Shown here: positions 7,471 to 15,351 of the stretch, in pieces
How the letters are laid out: every line of letters starts with the position of its first letter
How positions within the stretch are numbered: position 1 is the stretch's first letter
Source of the DNA: Verrucomicrobia bacterium UBA6354
GTDB taxonomy: Bacteria; Verrucomicrobiota; Kiritimatiellia; RFP12; UBA1067
Reading direction: 5' to 3'
DNA: 15,461 nucleotides
NCBI GenBank assembly: GCA_002440145.1
Contig: DJRS01000154.1
Span: 1 to 15,461 of the forward strand
Made by a program: the position numbers and the translations under genes
The notes under the pieces: generated by a model
Seen by the model: only the letters and a program-made list of their open reading frames with translations
The model's database searches: none
Told to the model about the DNA's origin: nothing

Positions 7471-8436
7471 CTAGCGGCGGGGATGGAATTTTGCGCACTC
7501 TTCTTTCAGCCGCTCGACGGAGACGTGCGTGTAGATCTGGGTCGTGGAGAGCGAAGCATGCCCCAGCATCTCCTGCACGCTGCGCAAGTCGGCGCCCGCA
7601 TCCAGCATGTGCGTGGCGAAACTGTGCCGCAGTTTGTGCGGCGTCAGCGTCAGCGGAAGCCCCGCCTCGGCAAGATAGCGCTTCATGCGGCGTTCCACGA
7701 TGCTCCGCGTGAGAATGCCGAATCTGTCGCCCAGAAACACGTGCGCGCCGGCGCCGGCCAAATCCGACCGCCGCGAAGCTGTCTCGTTGCGGAGGACTTC
7801 GAGCGCGCGGACGGCGGGACGCCCCAGGATCACCAGGCGGTCCTTGGACCCCTTCCCCGTCACGATCAAAGACCCGCGCCGGAAATCGACGTCTCCCCAT
7901 GTGACGGACAAAGCCTCCCCGATGCGGCAGCCCGTGGAATACAGAAACTCGAAAATCGCCGCGTCGCGCTTGGCGGGGTAGGGCTCCTCCAGACCCAGCG
8001 CCAGATCTTCCAGCGGACGGTCCAGAAACCGCCGCACGTCTTCGATCGAGAAAATGCGCGGCAACGCGCGGGCGAGCCGCGGACCCCGCAGGAACGCGAA
8101 CGGATTCTCGTCCGCGACGGATTCCCGCTCGAGGAACCTGTAGAACGTGCGGGCCGCCGCGAGCTTGCGCCGTACGGTGGCCGGGCGCGCGCCTTCCGCG
8201 GAAAGCGCCGCCAAAAAGGCGTGGGCCTGCCCTTCCGTCAACCCGGACCAGGCGAACGGAGCCTCCGCCGCTTCGCCCCACGCCGAGCCGGCCAGCTGGG
8301 AAATGTCCTGCAGATAGCTTTCCTGCGTGTTGAACGACATGTTGCGCTCGCCCGACAGATAGGACATGAACCGTTTCACGGCCGGATCGTCCTTCGTGAA
8401 GCGATTCGACGGACAGCCTCTCGCCTCGTTTTTCAT
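7471..8436 (-). CDS. xerC: Tyrosine recombinase XerC/XerD
   Basis: A 321-residue site-specific recombinase of the kind that resolves chromosome dimers at dif. The N-terminal SAM-like core-binding domain spans about 18-105 and the catalytic domain about 125-315. All active-site residues are visible: Arg171 (STGCRIGEAL), Lys195 (VTGKGSKDR), His267 and Arg270 (PHKLRHSFATHML), His293 (LGHASLSTTQ) and the nucleophile Tyr302 (IYTHV). Length is close to the usual 295-320. The start at 8436 overlaps the topA stop by ATGA (8433-8436); a longer open frame upstream is only a shadow of topA. The topA-xerC order is also known from Firmicutes, which favours XerC over XerD, though the sequence alone does not settle this. 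No phage or integron genes surround it, so a chromosomal housekeeping role is likely. Confidence 0.93.
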   Translation of the reverse strand: MKNEARGCPSNRFTKDDPAVKRFMSYLSGERNMSFNTQESYLQDISQLAGSAWGEAAEAPFAWSGLTEGQAHAFLAALSAEGARPATVRRKLAAARTFYRFLERESVADENPFAFLRGPRLARALPRIFSIEDVRRFLDRPLEDLALGLEEPYPAKRDAAIFEFLYSTGCRIGEALSVTWGDVDFRRGSLIVTGKGSKDRLVILGRPAVRALEVLRNETASRRSDLAGAGAHVFLGDRFGILTRSIVERRMKRYLAEAGLPLTLTPHKLRHSFATHMLDAGADLRSVQEMLGHASLSTTQIYTHVSVERLKEECAKFHPRR

Positions 8437-10976
8437 TCCTGTCCGTCCGGCTTGCCGTCTTCCTCCGGCTTGGCCAACGGCAGATCGTACTTCGCGGCTT
8501 CCTCTTCGTAGTTTGGGATCTGGTCGCGATAGACGCCCAGGATGCGTTTCAGCGCGGAGTTCTGGCGCAGGCTCAACGTGCGCCGCCGCGCGTATTGTTC
8601 GCGCAGGCTCTCGGCGAACTCCTTGTCGTCGTAGACCTTCCGCCCCTTTTTGACCGTCGGCCGCCACTCTTTCACGTGTTCGAAAAGCGCCAGCAGATGC
8701 TCGACGGCGGGATCCGCGCTCGGCGGCTTGAACCCGCCCGGGACGAACTCCGCCAGCCGCCCGATGACGGCGTCGGCGTCCGGCAGCGCCGCGGCGTTTT
8801 CGCAGACCGTGCGCGCGAGAATGGCCATCTGCTTCTGCGACAGCGCGCGCCCGCGCTCGACTTGTTCGCGCAGGCTCTTTATGAACGGATTCTCTTCCAG
8901 CGCGGTGATGCGGTCCAGCTGCGCGAACGCATACTGCACCGCTTCCGCATCCGCCTTCTGCGAAATGTTCAGCGCGCTCGTGACAAGCCCAGCTTCGGCG
9001 AGCGTGCGTTCCGCGTCGGGGATCTGTTCCTTGTACAGGATGACAAGGCGGACGAGGAACTCGAGCTGCCGCGCGCTCAGTTCCCTCTTTTCTTCGCGCT
9101 GCTGCCGCACGCTCTCGACGAACGCACGGTCGTCGTAGACGCGCTTTCCGACCTTCTTCGCCTCTTTCCACGTCTTGACCTGGTCGAGCAGCGCGAAAAC
9201 CGTGTCGAACTTGGCGTCGTCCGGGGCGGCGTCGCGGCATGACGCGAGCGACGCGAGAAAATCGCGGTAGAAGTCGCTCAGCATGTCGTTCATCGGCTCG
9301 CCTTTCTCCTCGATCTTGTCAAGCTCGGCCTCCATGCGCGCCGTATAGCCCACGTTGAAAAGCGAATCGAGCTTCTTGACAAGCCAGTCGCAGACGAGAA
9401 CGCCCCTTTCGGTCGGCACGAGCTTGCGCTTGTCGTTGACGGCGTATTCGCGCAGCTTGAGCGTTTCGATCGTCTGCGCGTAGGTCGACGGACGCCCCAC
9501 CCCGTTTTCCTCGAGGGCTTTGACGAGCGAGGCTTCCGAATAGAAAGACGGTCCCTTCGTCTGCTTCTCGTCCGCGAGCCACCGCAGAACGTCCAACCGG
9601 TCGCCCTCCGCCATCGCGGGCAGCGTCTCGACCTCGTCGCCCGCGTCCGGATCGCCCTCGGCCCCGTTCGCGGACGGCTTCCGGGGCGAAAGCTTCATGA
9701 CCTTGAGGAACCCTTCGAACAGGATGTCCGTCGTCGACGCGGTGAAAACGTAGGCATGCATCAGAGCCGCCTTGCAAGGCTCGAGCGACACCGTGCGCAC
9801 GAGCGTCTTCGCGTCCGACATCTGGCTCGCCAGAAAACGCCGCCATACGAGGTCGTAGAGCTTGAGCTCCGCCGCGTCCAGCGCCGTCGCGCTCTGCGGC
9901 CTGCGCAGGATGTCGGTCGGCCGGATGGCCTCGTGCGCGCCTTGCGCATCCGCTTTGGACCTGTAGAGATTCGGCTTCTCCGGGCAGTAGTCCGCGCCGT
10001 ATTCGGAAACGATGAAGTCCTTCGCGGCGCTGCGCGCCTGCTCGGAGACGTTCACCGAGTCCGTTCGCATGTAGGTGATGAACCCCTTCTCGTACAGGGA
10101 CTGGGCCAGCTTCATCGTCCGCCCGGGCGAGAAAGCGAGCACGCTCGACGCCGCCTGCTGGAGCGTCGACGTCGTGAACGGCGGATACGGATGCCGCGTC
10201 TTGGGGCGCTCCGCCACGCCCTTCACCTCGAGATGCGCGCCGGCGAGGTCGAGGAGCAGGTTGTCGGCCTCCTGCTTTGCGCGCACGTCCGGCTTCTCGC
10301 CGTCCAGCCGCGCCAGCTTCGCGACGAAAGACGGGGATTTCTGCTTCTGCGCCTCGACGCCCAGCAGATAGTACGTCTCGGGCTTGAACGCGTCGATCTC
10401 GCGTTTGCGCTCGACCAGCAGCCGCAGCGCGACGGACTGCACGCGCCCGGCGCTCAGCGTGCGGCTGCGCGGGCACTGCACGTACTTCCACAGAAGCGGC
10501 GAGACCTTGTAGCCGACCAGTCGGTCGAGAATGCGCCGCGCCTGCTGCGCGTCCACCCGCGGCATGTCGATGTCCCGCGGCTCGGCGATCGCCTTCAGGA
10601 CGGCCGGCTTCGTGATTTCGTTGTACGTGACGCGGCGGAACGGCTTCTTCCCCGCCACAGGCTCCAGGACCTGCTTCAAATGCCAGGCGATGGCCTCCCC
10701 TTCGCGGTCGGGATCGCTCGCAAGATAGATGTCGTCCGCCTTTTTGACCGCCGCCTTCAAGTCGGAGATCACCTTGGTCTTCCCCTCCGATATCTCGTAC
10801 TTGGGCTCGAAAGACCAATGGCTTTCGCCGTCTTTCTCGATGGCGATCGCCTTGTCGCTCTTGGGCAGGTCGCGAATATGCCCGACCGAGCTCTTGACGG
10901 TGAAGTCGGACCCCAGATATTTGCCGATTGTCTTTGCCTTCGCAGGCGATTCAACGATTAGCAGATGCGTTCCCAT
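8433..10976 (-). CDS. topA: DNA topoisomerase I (type IA) with an unusual C-terminus
   Basis: An 847-residue topoisomerase that relaxes negative supercoils by single-strand passage. The Toprim domain (1-about 130) has HLLIVESPAKAKTIGKYLG with Glu9 and the metal-binding SDPDREGE (Asp88, Asp90, Glu92). The catalytic tyrosine is Tyr302 in GFITYMRTDS; HEAIRPTD (348-355) and GRPSTYAQTI (494-503) are also conserved. After about residue 560 the usual four-cysteine zinc ribbons are missing; the tail carries three related helical repeats instead (8506-9197). An acidic loop (about 437-450) sits in the core. The start at 10976 gives the canonical MGTHLLIVES; an in-frame ATG at 11018 that overlaps the atpB stop (ATGA) would add 14 residues and cannot be excluded. 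The gene is wedged between atpB and xerC in one operon. Confidence 0.95.
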   Translation of the reverse strand: MGTHLLIVESPAKAKTIGKYLGSDFTVKSSVGHIRDLPKSDKAIAIEKDGESHWSFEPKYEISEGKTKVISDLKAAVKKADDIYLASDPDREGEAIAWHLKQVLEPVAGKKPFRRVTYNEITKPAVLKAIAEPRDIDMPRVDAQQARRILDRLVGYKVSPLLWKYVQCPRSRTLSAGRVQSVALRLLVERKREIDAFKPETYYLLGVEAQKQKSPSFVAKLARLDGEKPDVRAKQEADNLLLDLAGAHLEVKGVAERPKTRHPYPPFTTSTLQQAASSVLAFSPGRTMKLAQSLYEKGFITYMRTDSVNVSEQARSAAKDFIVSEYGADYCPEKPNLYRSKADAQGAHEAIRPTDILRRPQSATALDAAELKLYDLVWRRFLASQMSDAKTLVRTVSLEPCKAALMHAYVFTASTTDILFEGFLKVMKLSPRKPSANGAEGDPDAGDEVETLPAMAEGDRLDVLRWLADEKQTKGPSFYSEASLVKALEENGVGRPSTYAQTIETLKLREYAVNDKRKLVPTERGVLVCDWLVKKLDSLFNVGYTARMEAELDKIEEKGEPMNDMLSDFYRDFLASLASCRDAAPDDAKFDTVFALLDQVKTWKEAKKVGKRVYDDRAFVESVRQQREEKRELSARQLEFLVRLVILYKEQIPDAERTLAEAGLVTSALNISQKADAEAVQYAFAQLDRITALEENPFIKSLREQVERGRALSQKQMAILARTVCENAAALPDADAVIGRLAEFVPGGFKPPSADPAVEHLLALFEHVKEWRPTVKKGRKVYDDKEFAESLREQYARRRTLSLRQNSALKRILGVYRDQIPNYEEEAAKYDLPLAKPEEDGKPDGQE
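8506..9197 (-). repeat. Three diverged protein repeats coding the TopA tail
   Basis: Three copies of a helical module occur in TopA at about residues 594-656, 674-735 and 760-824. Copies 1 and 3 share VYDD (613-616; 781-784), a F..S.R.Q stretch, then LSARQ (633-637) or LSLRQ (801-805), and exactly 11 residues later YKEQIP or YRDQIP. Copy 2 keeps the FIKSLREQ stretch and LSQKQ (712-716) but has lost VYDD. The similarity is at protein level; the DNA copies are diverged, so this is an old duplication. Related S..Q....LS..Q modules occur in unrelated proteins, to my knowledge without a settled function. Confidence 0.75.
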
Positions 10977-11014
10977 ATTTTCCCGTTTGTCCCCGTGCAG
11001 AATGCCGCGTTTGC

Positions 11015-12319
11015 TCATTTCCCGCTTGGCCAGTATTTGTCCGCCAGCTTCGTCGGGATGCCCACCTCGGACTTGTCGAAACAATCGGCCAGCATCTTCC
11101 AGCCCAGGTTGAGCGCCTCTTCGAGCGGAATGTTGACCGACAGGTCCATCATGTTCTTCTCGAACGCCGCGCCGTACTTCAGGAGCTTCAAATCCCACGC
11201 CGACATGCGAAAGCCCATCGACTGCTTCTCGAGCGCCTCCTTGTACTGCGCGTAGAGCTTGATCATCGCGTCCATGATCGTGCGGTGGTCTTCGCGCGTG
11301 TTCTTGTTGACCTGCTGCTTGAGGCGCGAAAGCGAACCGAACGGCTCGATGCGCCCGTTGCGCAGGTAGAACTGCCCCTCCGTGATGTAGCCCGTGTTGT
11401 CCGGCACCGGGTGCGTCACGTCGTCCCCCGGCATGGTCGTCACCGCCAGGATCGTGATGGACCCCGCCCCCTCGAAGTCGACCGCCTTCTCGTAGCGCGA
11501 CGCCAGCTGCGAATAGAGATCGCCCGGATAGCCGCGGTTGGACGGAATCTGCTCCATCGTGATGGCGACCTCCTTCAAGGCGTCCGCGAAGCTCGTCATG
11601 TCCGTCAGAAGCACGAGCACGTCCTTGCCCTTGAGCGCGAACTTCTCCGCGACGGCCAGCGCCGCGTCCGGGACCAGCATGCACTCCACGACCGGATCCG
11701 CCGCGGTGTGCACGTACATGACCGTCTTCGAGAGCGCGCCCGACTTGTCCAGCGTCTCGCGGAACTTGAGGTACTCGTCGTACTTGAGCCCCATGCCGCC
11801 GATGACGATGACGTCCGAGTCGGCCTGCAGGGCGATGCGCGCGAGCAGTTCGTTGTACGGTTCGCCGGCGCGGGCGAAAATCGGCAGCTTCTGGCTCTTC
11901 ACCAGCGAATTGAACAGGTCGATCATCGGGATGTTCGTGCGCACCATCTCGTGCGGCATCACGCGCCGCGCCGGATTCACCGACGGCTGCCCGATCGGCG
12001 ATTCCTCGCCCGCCACGGCCGGCCCGCCGTCCCGCGGCGCGCCCGACCCCGTGAACGCGCGCCCCAGAAGGTCGTCCGAGAACGGAACCTTCATCGTCTC
12101 GCCCAGAAAGCGCACGCGCGCCGCCGTGTCCACGCCGCGCGCACCCTCGAAAATCTGCAGCGTGACGTTGGCCCCGTCCAGCTTGATCGCCTGCGCGAGC
12201 GACCGACCCGCCCGCGACTCCACTTCCGCGATTTCGTTGTATTTGACGCCCTCGGCCCGCAGCGTCGCCACGGACCCCGACAGCGCGTCGATTTTGTGGT
12301 AGATCTTGTTGTTGAACAT
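11015..12319 (-). CDS. atpB: V/A-type ATP synthase subunit B
   Basis: A 434-residue non-catalytic regulatory subunit that alternates with subunit A in the V1 hexamer. Recognisable features are the beta-barrel N-terminus (KIDALSGSVATLRAEGVKYNE at the start), GSGAPRDGGP (112-121 region), PARRVMPHEMVRTNIPMIDLFNSL, the FARAGEPYNELLARIA stretch, LLTDMTSFADALKE, and IPSNRGYPGDLYSQLASRYE. It lacks a P-loop lysine motif, as expected for B. Length matches bacterial B subunits of the Chlamydia type. It starts 28 bases after the atpA stop, behind a purine-rich GGGAGGGAACAGG ribosome binding site. Its stop (11015-11017) overlaps a possible upstream topA start. In most clusters of this kind subunit D comes next; here topA does. 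Confidence 0.97.
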   Translation of the reverse strand: MFNNKIYHKIDALSGSVATLRAEGVKYNEIAEVESRAGRSLAQAIKLDGANVTLQIFEGARGVDTAARVRFLGETMKVPFSDDLLGRAFTGSGAPRDGGPAVAGEESPIGQPSVNPARRVMPHEMVRTNIPMIDLFNSLVKSQKLPIFARAGEPYNELLARIALQADSDVIVIGGMGLKYDEYLKFRETLDKSGALSKTVMYVHTAADPVVECMLVPDAALAVAEKFALKGKDVLVLLTDMTSFADALKEVAITMEQIPSNRGYPGDLYSQLASRYEKAVDFEGAGSITILAVTTMPGDDVTHPVPDNTGYITEGQFYLRNGRIEPFGSLSRLKQQVNKNTREDHRTIMDAMIKLYAQYKEALEKQSMGFRMSAWDLKLLKYGAAFEKNMMDLSVNIPLEEALNLGWKMLADCFDKSEVGIPTKLADKYWPSGK

Positions 12320-12347
12320 CCTGTTCCCTCCCGCTGTGCGATTCCCG

Positions 12348-14111
12348 TCAGGCGGCGGCCGCCGCTATCTTTTCCATGAGCGCGGCTTTCCCGGACGCAA
12401 ACCGCGCGTCCTTGAAGTCCGTGTCGTTCCAGTCGATGAAGGCCTGCTGCAGTTCCATGAAGAATTTGCGCATCTCGTCCTTGGCCTTGTACTTGTACGT
12501 CTGCCCGAGCGCCTTCTCGACGACGTCGAACATCTCCCGCTGGCGCGCCACCGGCGTCGTGGCGTCCGCCTCCGAAAACGCGTTCTGCTGCAGATACACC
12601 GCGTCCAGGAACTCCGCCTTCAGATACGTCGTGAAATCCTCCAGGCTCGTGCCTTCCTCGCCGACGACCTTCATCATCTGCCCGACCTCGCTGCCGCGCC
12701 GCAGCACCGCGCGCGCCTTCTCCACGCGCGCCTGCTCGATGACGGAAGGATAGTGGCTCCAGCTCTCCAGCGGGTCGATCGCCGGATACCGCCGCGCGTC
12801 CGAGCGCGCGCGCGAAAGTCCGTGGAAGCCCCCGACCACCTTCAGCGTCGCCTGCGTCACCGGCTCGTCGAAGTTGCCGCCCGCCGGCGAAACCGTGCCC
12901 CCGATCGTGACCGACCCGACCGAGCCGTCCTTCAGCTTCACGCGCCCGGCCCGCTCGTAGAACGCGGCGATGCGCGACTCCAGATACGCCGGGAACGCCT
13001 CTTCGCCCGGAATCTCCTCCAGACGCCCCGAAAGCTCGCGCATCGCCTGCGCCCAGCGCGACGTCGAGTCCGCCAGCACCAGCACCGCCAAACCCATCTG
13101 GCGGAAGTACTCCGCCAGCGTGACCGCCGTGTACACCGAAGCCTCGCGCGAGGCCACCGGCATGGACGACGTGTTGCAGATGATGATCGTCCGCTTCATG
13201 AGCGACTGTCCCGTCTTGGGGTCGACGATCTCCGGGAACTCCTTCAGCGTCTCCACGACTTCGCCCGCGCGCTCGCCGCACGCCGCCGAAATCACCACGT
13301 CAACCTTCGCGTACCGCGCCGTCGTCTGCTGCAGAACCGTCTTGCCCGCGCCGAACGGGCCCGGAATGCAGTACGTGCCGCCGACCGCCACGGGGAAGAA
13401 CGTGTCGATCGTGCGCACCGTCGTCTCCAGCGTCTCCGTCGGCGCCAGTCGCTCCGTGAAACAGCGGATCGGCACCTTGACCGGCCAGCGCTGCATCATC
13501 GTCACCGCGACCTCGCGCCCTTCGGCGTCCGCCAGCGTCGCGATCGGCTCCGTCACCGTGTAGTCGCCCGGCGCGGCCAGCTTCTTCACCGTGTAGACGC
13601 CGCGGAAGGCGAACGGCACCATGATCTTGTGCCCCGGCAGCTTCTTGCCGTCGAAAATCCCCTCCGGCACCCACCCGAGCGCCTCGCCCGCCGTGACCTG
13701 CGCCCCGGCCGCGGCCGTCGGATGCCACGCCCACTTCGTCCCGCGCGGCAGCCCCGGCAGATACATCCCGCGCTGCAGGAAGAACCCCGCGTCCCTGGAA
13801 ATCCTGCCCGCCTCCTCGGCGAGTTCGGGGAGCGGATTCTGGAGCCCGTCGTAGACCTGCCCCAGCAAGCCCGGCCCCAGCTCCGCCGCGAGCAGCTCGC
13901 CCGTGAATTCCACGTCGTCGCCCACCGAAAGGCCCGTCGTGGACTCGAACACCTGCATGTCGCACCGCGTGCCCCGCACGCGCACGATTTCCGCCATCAG
14001 ACGCATGTTCCCGAGTTGGGCGTAGCCCACTTCATTCTGGGCGACCGCGCCGTCGAAAGCTACGGAAATCATGTTCCCGTTGACCGCGACTATCTTGCCT
14101 TTTGCCGTCAT
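12348..14111 (-). CDS. atpA: V/A-type ATP synthase subunit A (catalytic)
   Basis: A 587-residue catalytic subunit that couples ATP hydrolysis or synthesis to ion transport across the cytoplasmic membrane. The Walker A P-loop is GPFGAGKT (251-258), followed by CGERAGE (278-284), with the catalytic Glu in this motif, and ADSTSRWAQAMRELSGRLEE (347-366). The non-homologous region specific to A subunits lies around residues 110-200. Full length for the family. It has the best ribosome binding site in the window, GGAGGTGAT at 14116-14124, which implies high translation of this thrice-present subunit. It lies between the DUF2764 gene (24-base gap) and atpB. Whether the enzyme pumps protons or sodium depends on the K subunit, which is not in the window. 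Confidence 0.98.
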   Translation of the reverse strand: MTAKGKIVAVNGNMISVAFDGAVAQNEVGYAQLGNMRLMAEIVRVRGTRCDMQVFESTTGLSVGDDVEFTGELLAAELGPGLLGQVYDGLQNPLPELAEEAGRISRDAGFFLQRGMYLPGLPRGTKWAWHPTAAAGAQVTAGEALGWVPEGIFDGKKLPGHKIMVPFAFRGVYTVKKLAAPGDYTVTEPIATLADAEGREVAVTMMQRWPVKVPIRCFTERLAPTETLETTVRTIDTFFPVAVGGTYCIPGPFGAGKTVLQQTTARYAKVDVVISAACGERAGEVVETLKEFPEIVDPKTGQSLMKRTIIICNTSSMPVASREASVYTAVTLAEYFRQMGLAVLVLADSTSRWAQAMRELSGRLEEIPGEEAFPAYLESRIAAFYERAGRVKLKDGSVGSVTIGGTVSPAGGNFDEPVTQATLKVVGGFHGLSRARSDARRYPAIDPLESWSHYPSVIEQARVEKARAVLRRGSEVGQMMKVVGEEGTSLEDFTTYLKAEFLDAVYLQQNAFSEADATTPVARQREMFDVVEKALGQTYKYKAKDEMRKFFMELQQAFIDWNDTDFKDARFASGKAALMEKIAAAAA

Positions 14112-14135
14112 TCAAATCACCTCCGAATCGTCAAA

Positions 14136-14615
14136 TCAGTCTCTTTTCGTTTCCGCCGTCAGGCGGTCGAACGCCGCATTGCCCTTCGCGGCGGATATCT
14201 GCGCGCGCTTGAGCGCGATCTCCAGGCGGATGGCGTAGGCCGCCAGGGCCTCCCGTCCCAGGGGGGAGGCGGGGGGAACCAGCTCGCCGGCGGCGTCCCA
14301 CCACACGCGGTCCAACAGCCTCTCGCGCCTGGCCACGTCCTTCTCCTGGAAGCACGCCTGGACGCGTCCGCGCCAGTAGAGCGCGCACCCTTCCGCCGGA
14401 TGCTCCCACCGCCGGACCGCGTCCGCGCCCAGTCCCAGCAGCGTGCCGCGGGCTTCCGCCCGCGCGTTGCGCAGTTGCGTATCGAGATCCCGCCAGGCCG
14501 CCCCGGCCGAAGGCCATTCGCCCCCGCAGCGCGACAGGAACTCCTCCCGCGTCAAGGGCGGCGGCGCGTCGAAATCCAGCGCCGGCAGGCTCGCAACCAG
14601 ATAATCCGTCGTCAT
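14136..14615 (-). CDS. DUF2764 family V-type ATPase-associated protein
   Basis: A 159-residue protein that opens with TTDYLVASLPALDFDAPPP, the signature I know from DUF2764, a family found between the E and A genes of V-type ATPase operons in Chlamydiae and Bacteroidetes. It is mostly helical, tryptophan- and arginine-rich (for example DRVWWDAAGELV), with no signal peptide or membrane segment. It resembles in size and helical content a C/d-type or assembly subunit, but its function is not established. The start at 14615 is preferred because it gives the conserved N-terminus and has GAGGA at a suitable distance; a GTG at 14633 would add six residues and overlap atpE. The gene begins seven bases after the atpE stop. 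Confidence 0.85.
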   Translation of the reverse strand: MTTDYLVASLPALDFDAPPPLTREEFLSRCGGEWPSAGAAWRDLDTQLRNARAEARGTLLGLGADAVRRWEHPAEGCALYWRGRVQACFQEKDVARRERLLDRVWWDAAGELVPPASPLGREALAAYAIRLEIALKRAQISAAKGNAAFDRLTAETKRD

Positions 14616-14622
14616 GGCGTCC

Positions 14623-15198
14623 TCATTGCGCACGGACCAGCTTCGCCAGATCGGGACGCAACCGCCGCGCCAGCTCCGCCGCGACGACCGGCCCCGTGAA
14701 AGCGTGCTCCACGCGCCCGCCGTCGATCTTGACCGAAAAACCCGTGCGGACCGACTCGTCCGGCACGATCGTCAGGTTCTTCTCCGCCGCGAGCTGGGCG
14801 CGCAGCGTCTGGGCCAGCGCCGGGGGCACGGCCACCTCGGCCGGACCCGCCATGTCCTTGAGCACGCCCGTGACGAGTTCCGCCACACGCTCCGGCCGGG
14901 CCAGCGCGGCGTCCACGTCCTTCGCCAGCAGATTCTCCAGAAGCCCCGTCACGGCGCGTTCGACTTCGCGCACCGTGTCGCGCGCCGCCTGCCGGACCGT
15001 CACCTCGGCGCGCGCCGCGTAGTCCGCCGCGGCCTTCTCCGCTTCCGCCCTCCGCTGCGCAGCCTCTTTCTGCGCCGCCGCGACCAGACGGCGGGCTTCC
15101 GCTTCCGCGGCCGCAATGATTTCACCGGACCGCGCCTGCGCCTTCTCCACGCCTTCACGGTTTATCTTCTCTAGCAGACCTTGCAGTTCTTCAGACAT
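14623..15198 (-). CDS. atpE: V/A-type ATP synthase subunit E (peripheral stalk)
   Basis: A 191-residue protein, first gene of the ATPase operon. Residues about 1-75 are an alanine-, glutamate- and arginine-rich helix (ARSGEIIAAAEAEARRLVAA and following) typical of the long stalk coiled coil. The C-terminal part (about 95-190) is a compact domain with LAAEKNLTIVPDESVRTGF and ending in a basic helix. Subunit E with a G/H partner forms the stator linking the V1 and Vo parts. The start at 15198 follows GGAG and a good promoter; 42 further upstream codons in frame are unlikely because they run through that promoter. No separate G/H subunit gene is seen here. Sequence similarity within this family is low, so position before DUF2764 and atpA carries weight. 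Confidence 0.9.
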   Translation of the reverse strand: MSEELQGLLEKINREGVEKAQARSGEIIAAAEAEARRLVAAAQKEAAQRRAEAEKAAADYAARAEVTVRQAARDTVREVERAVTGLLENLLAKDVDAALARPERVAELVTGVLKDMAGPAEVAVPPALAQTLRAQLAAEKNLTIVPDESVRTGFSVKIDGGRVEHAFTGPVVAAELARRLRPDLAKLVRAQ

Positions 15199-15222
15199 AG
15201 CAACTCCATATTTTTGGCATAG

Positions 15223-15251
15223 ATTATAACTCATTTCAGCGGACAAATCAA
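15223..15251 (-). promoter_or_regulatory. Sigma-70-type promoter of the V-ATPase-topA-xer operon
   Basis: On the minus strand TTGATT (15246-15251) stands exactly 17 bases upstream of a perfect TATAAT (15223-15228). Transcription would start near 15216, about 18 bases before the ATG of atpE at 15198, leaving room for the GGAG ribosome binding site. The region is A+T-rich in an otherwise G+C-rich stretch. Confidence 0.7.
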
Positions 15252-15309
15252 ATGGAAATTTCATCGAACGCGCATTTTGCGATTTGCCCTTCCGGCGCGA
15301 GTCGCCCGC

Positions 15310-15338
15310 GCCCCTGCGGCGCAACCTGCCGCGGGGGC
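15310..15338 (-). terminator. GC-rich hairpin after the upstream gene (possible terminator)
   Basis: Inverted repeat with an 11-position stem (GCCCC, one mismatch, GCGGC) and a 7-base loop, starting about 13 bases after the stop at 15352. The stem is very stable, but no run of T follows on the minus strand, so it is not a canonical intrinsic terminator. It may still end or stabilise the upstream transcript. Confidence 0.4.
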
Positions 15339-15351
15339 GGCGGGACGGCCC

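Noticed and set aside
7471..8436. The Xer recombinase as a sign of an integrated phage or integron.
   Set aside because: There are no attachment-site repeats, phage genes or cassette arrays nearby, and the topA-xerC order is a known housekeeping arrangement.
8437..9240. Upstream extension of the xer reading frame by 268 codons.
   Set aside because: It overlaps topA entirely in another frame and is an arginine-rich shadow; recombinase similarity begins only after the ATG at 8436.
10977..11684. Upstream extension of the topA frame to 11684.
   Set aside because: It overlaps the clearly real atpB gene and has no topoisomerase similarity before the ATG at 10976 (or at most 11018).
12306..14699. 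A 797-codon open frame on the plus strand, with further long plus-strand frames at 10928-12379 and 9756-10961.
   Set aside because: They run antisense to atpA, atpB and topA, whose motifs are unmistakable. Their translations are very rich in arginine and leucine with no domain pattern, as expected from high-G+C antisense reading.
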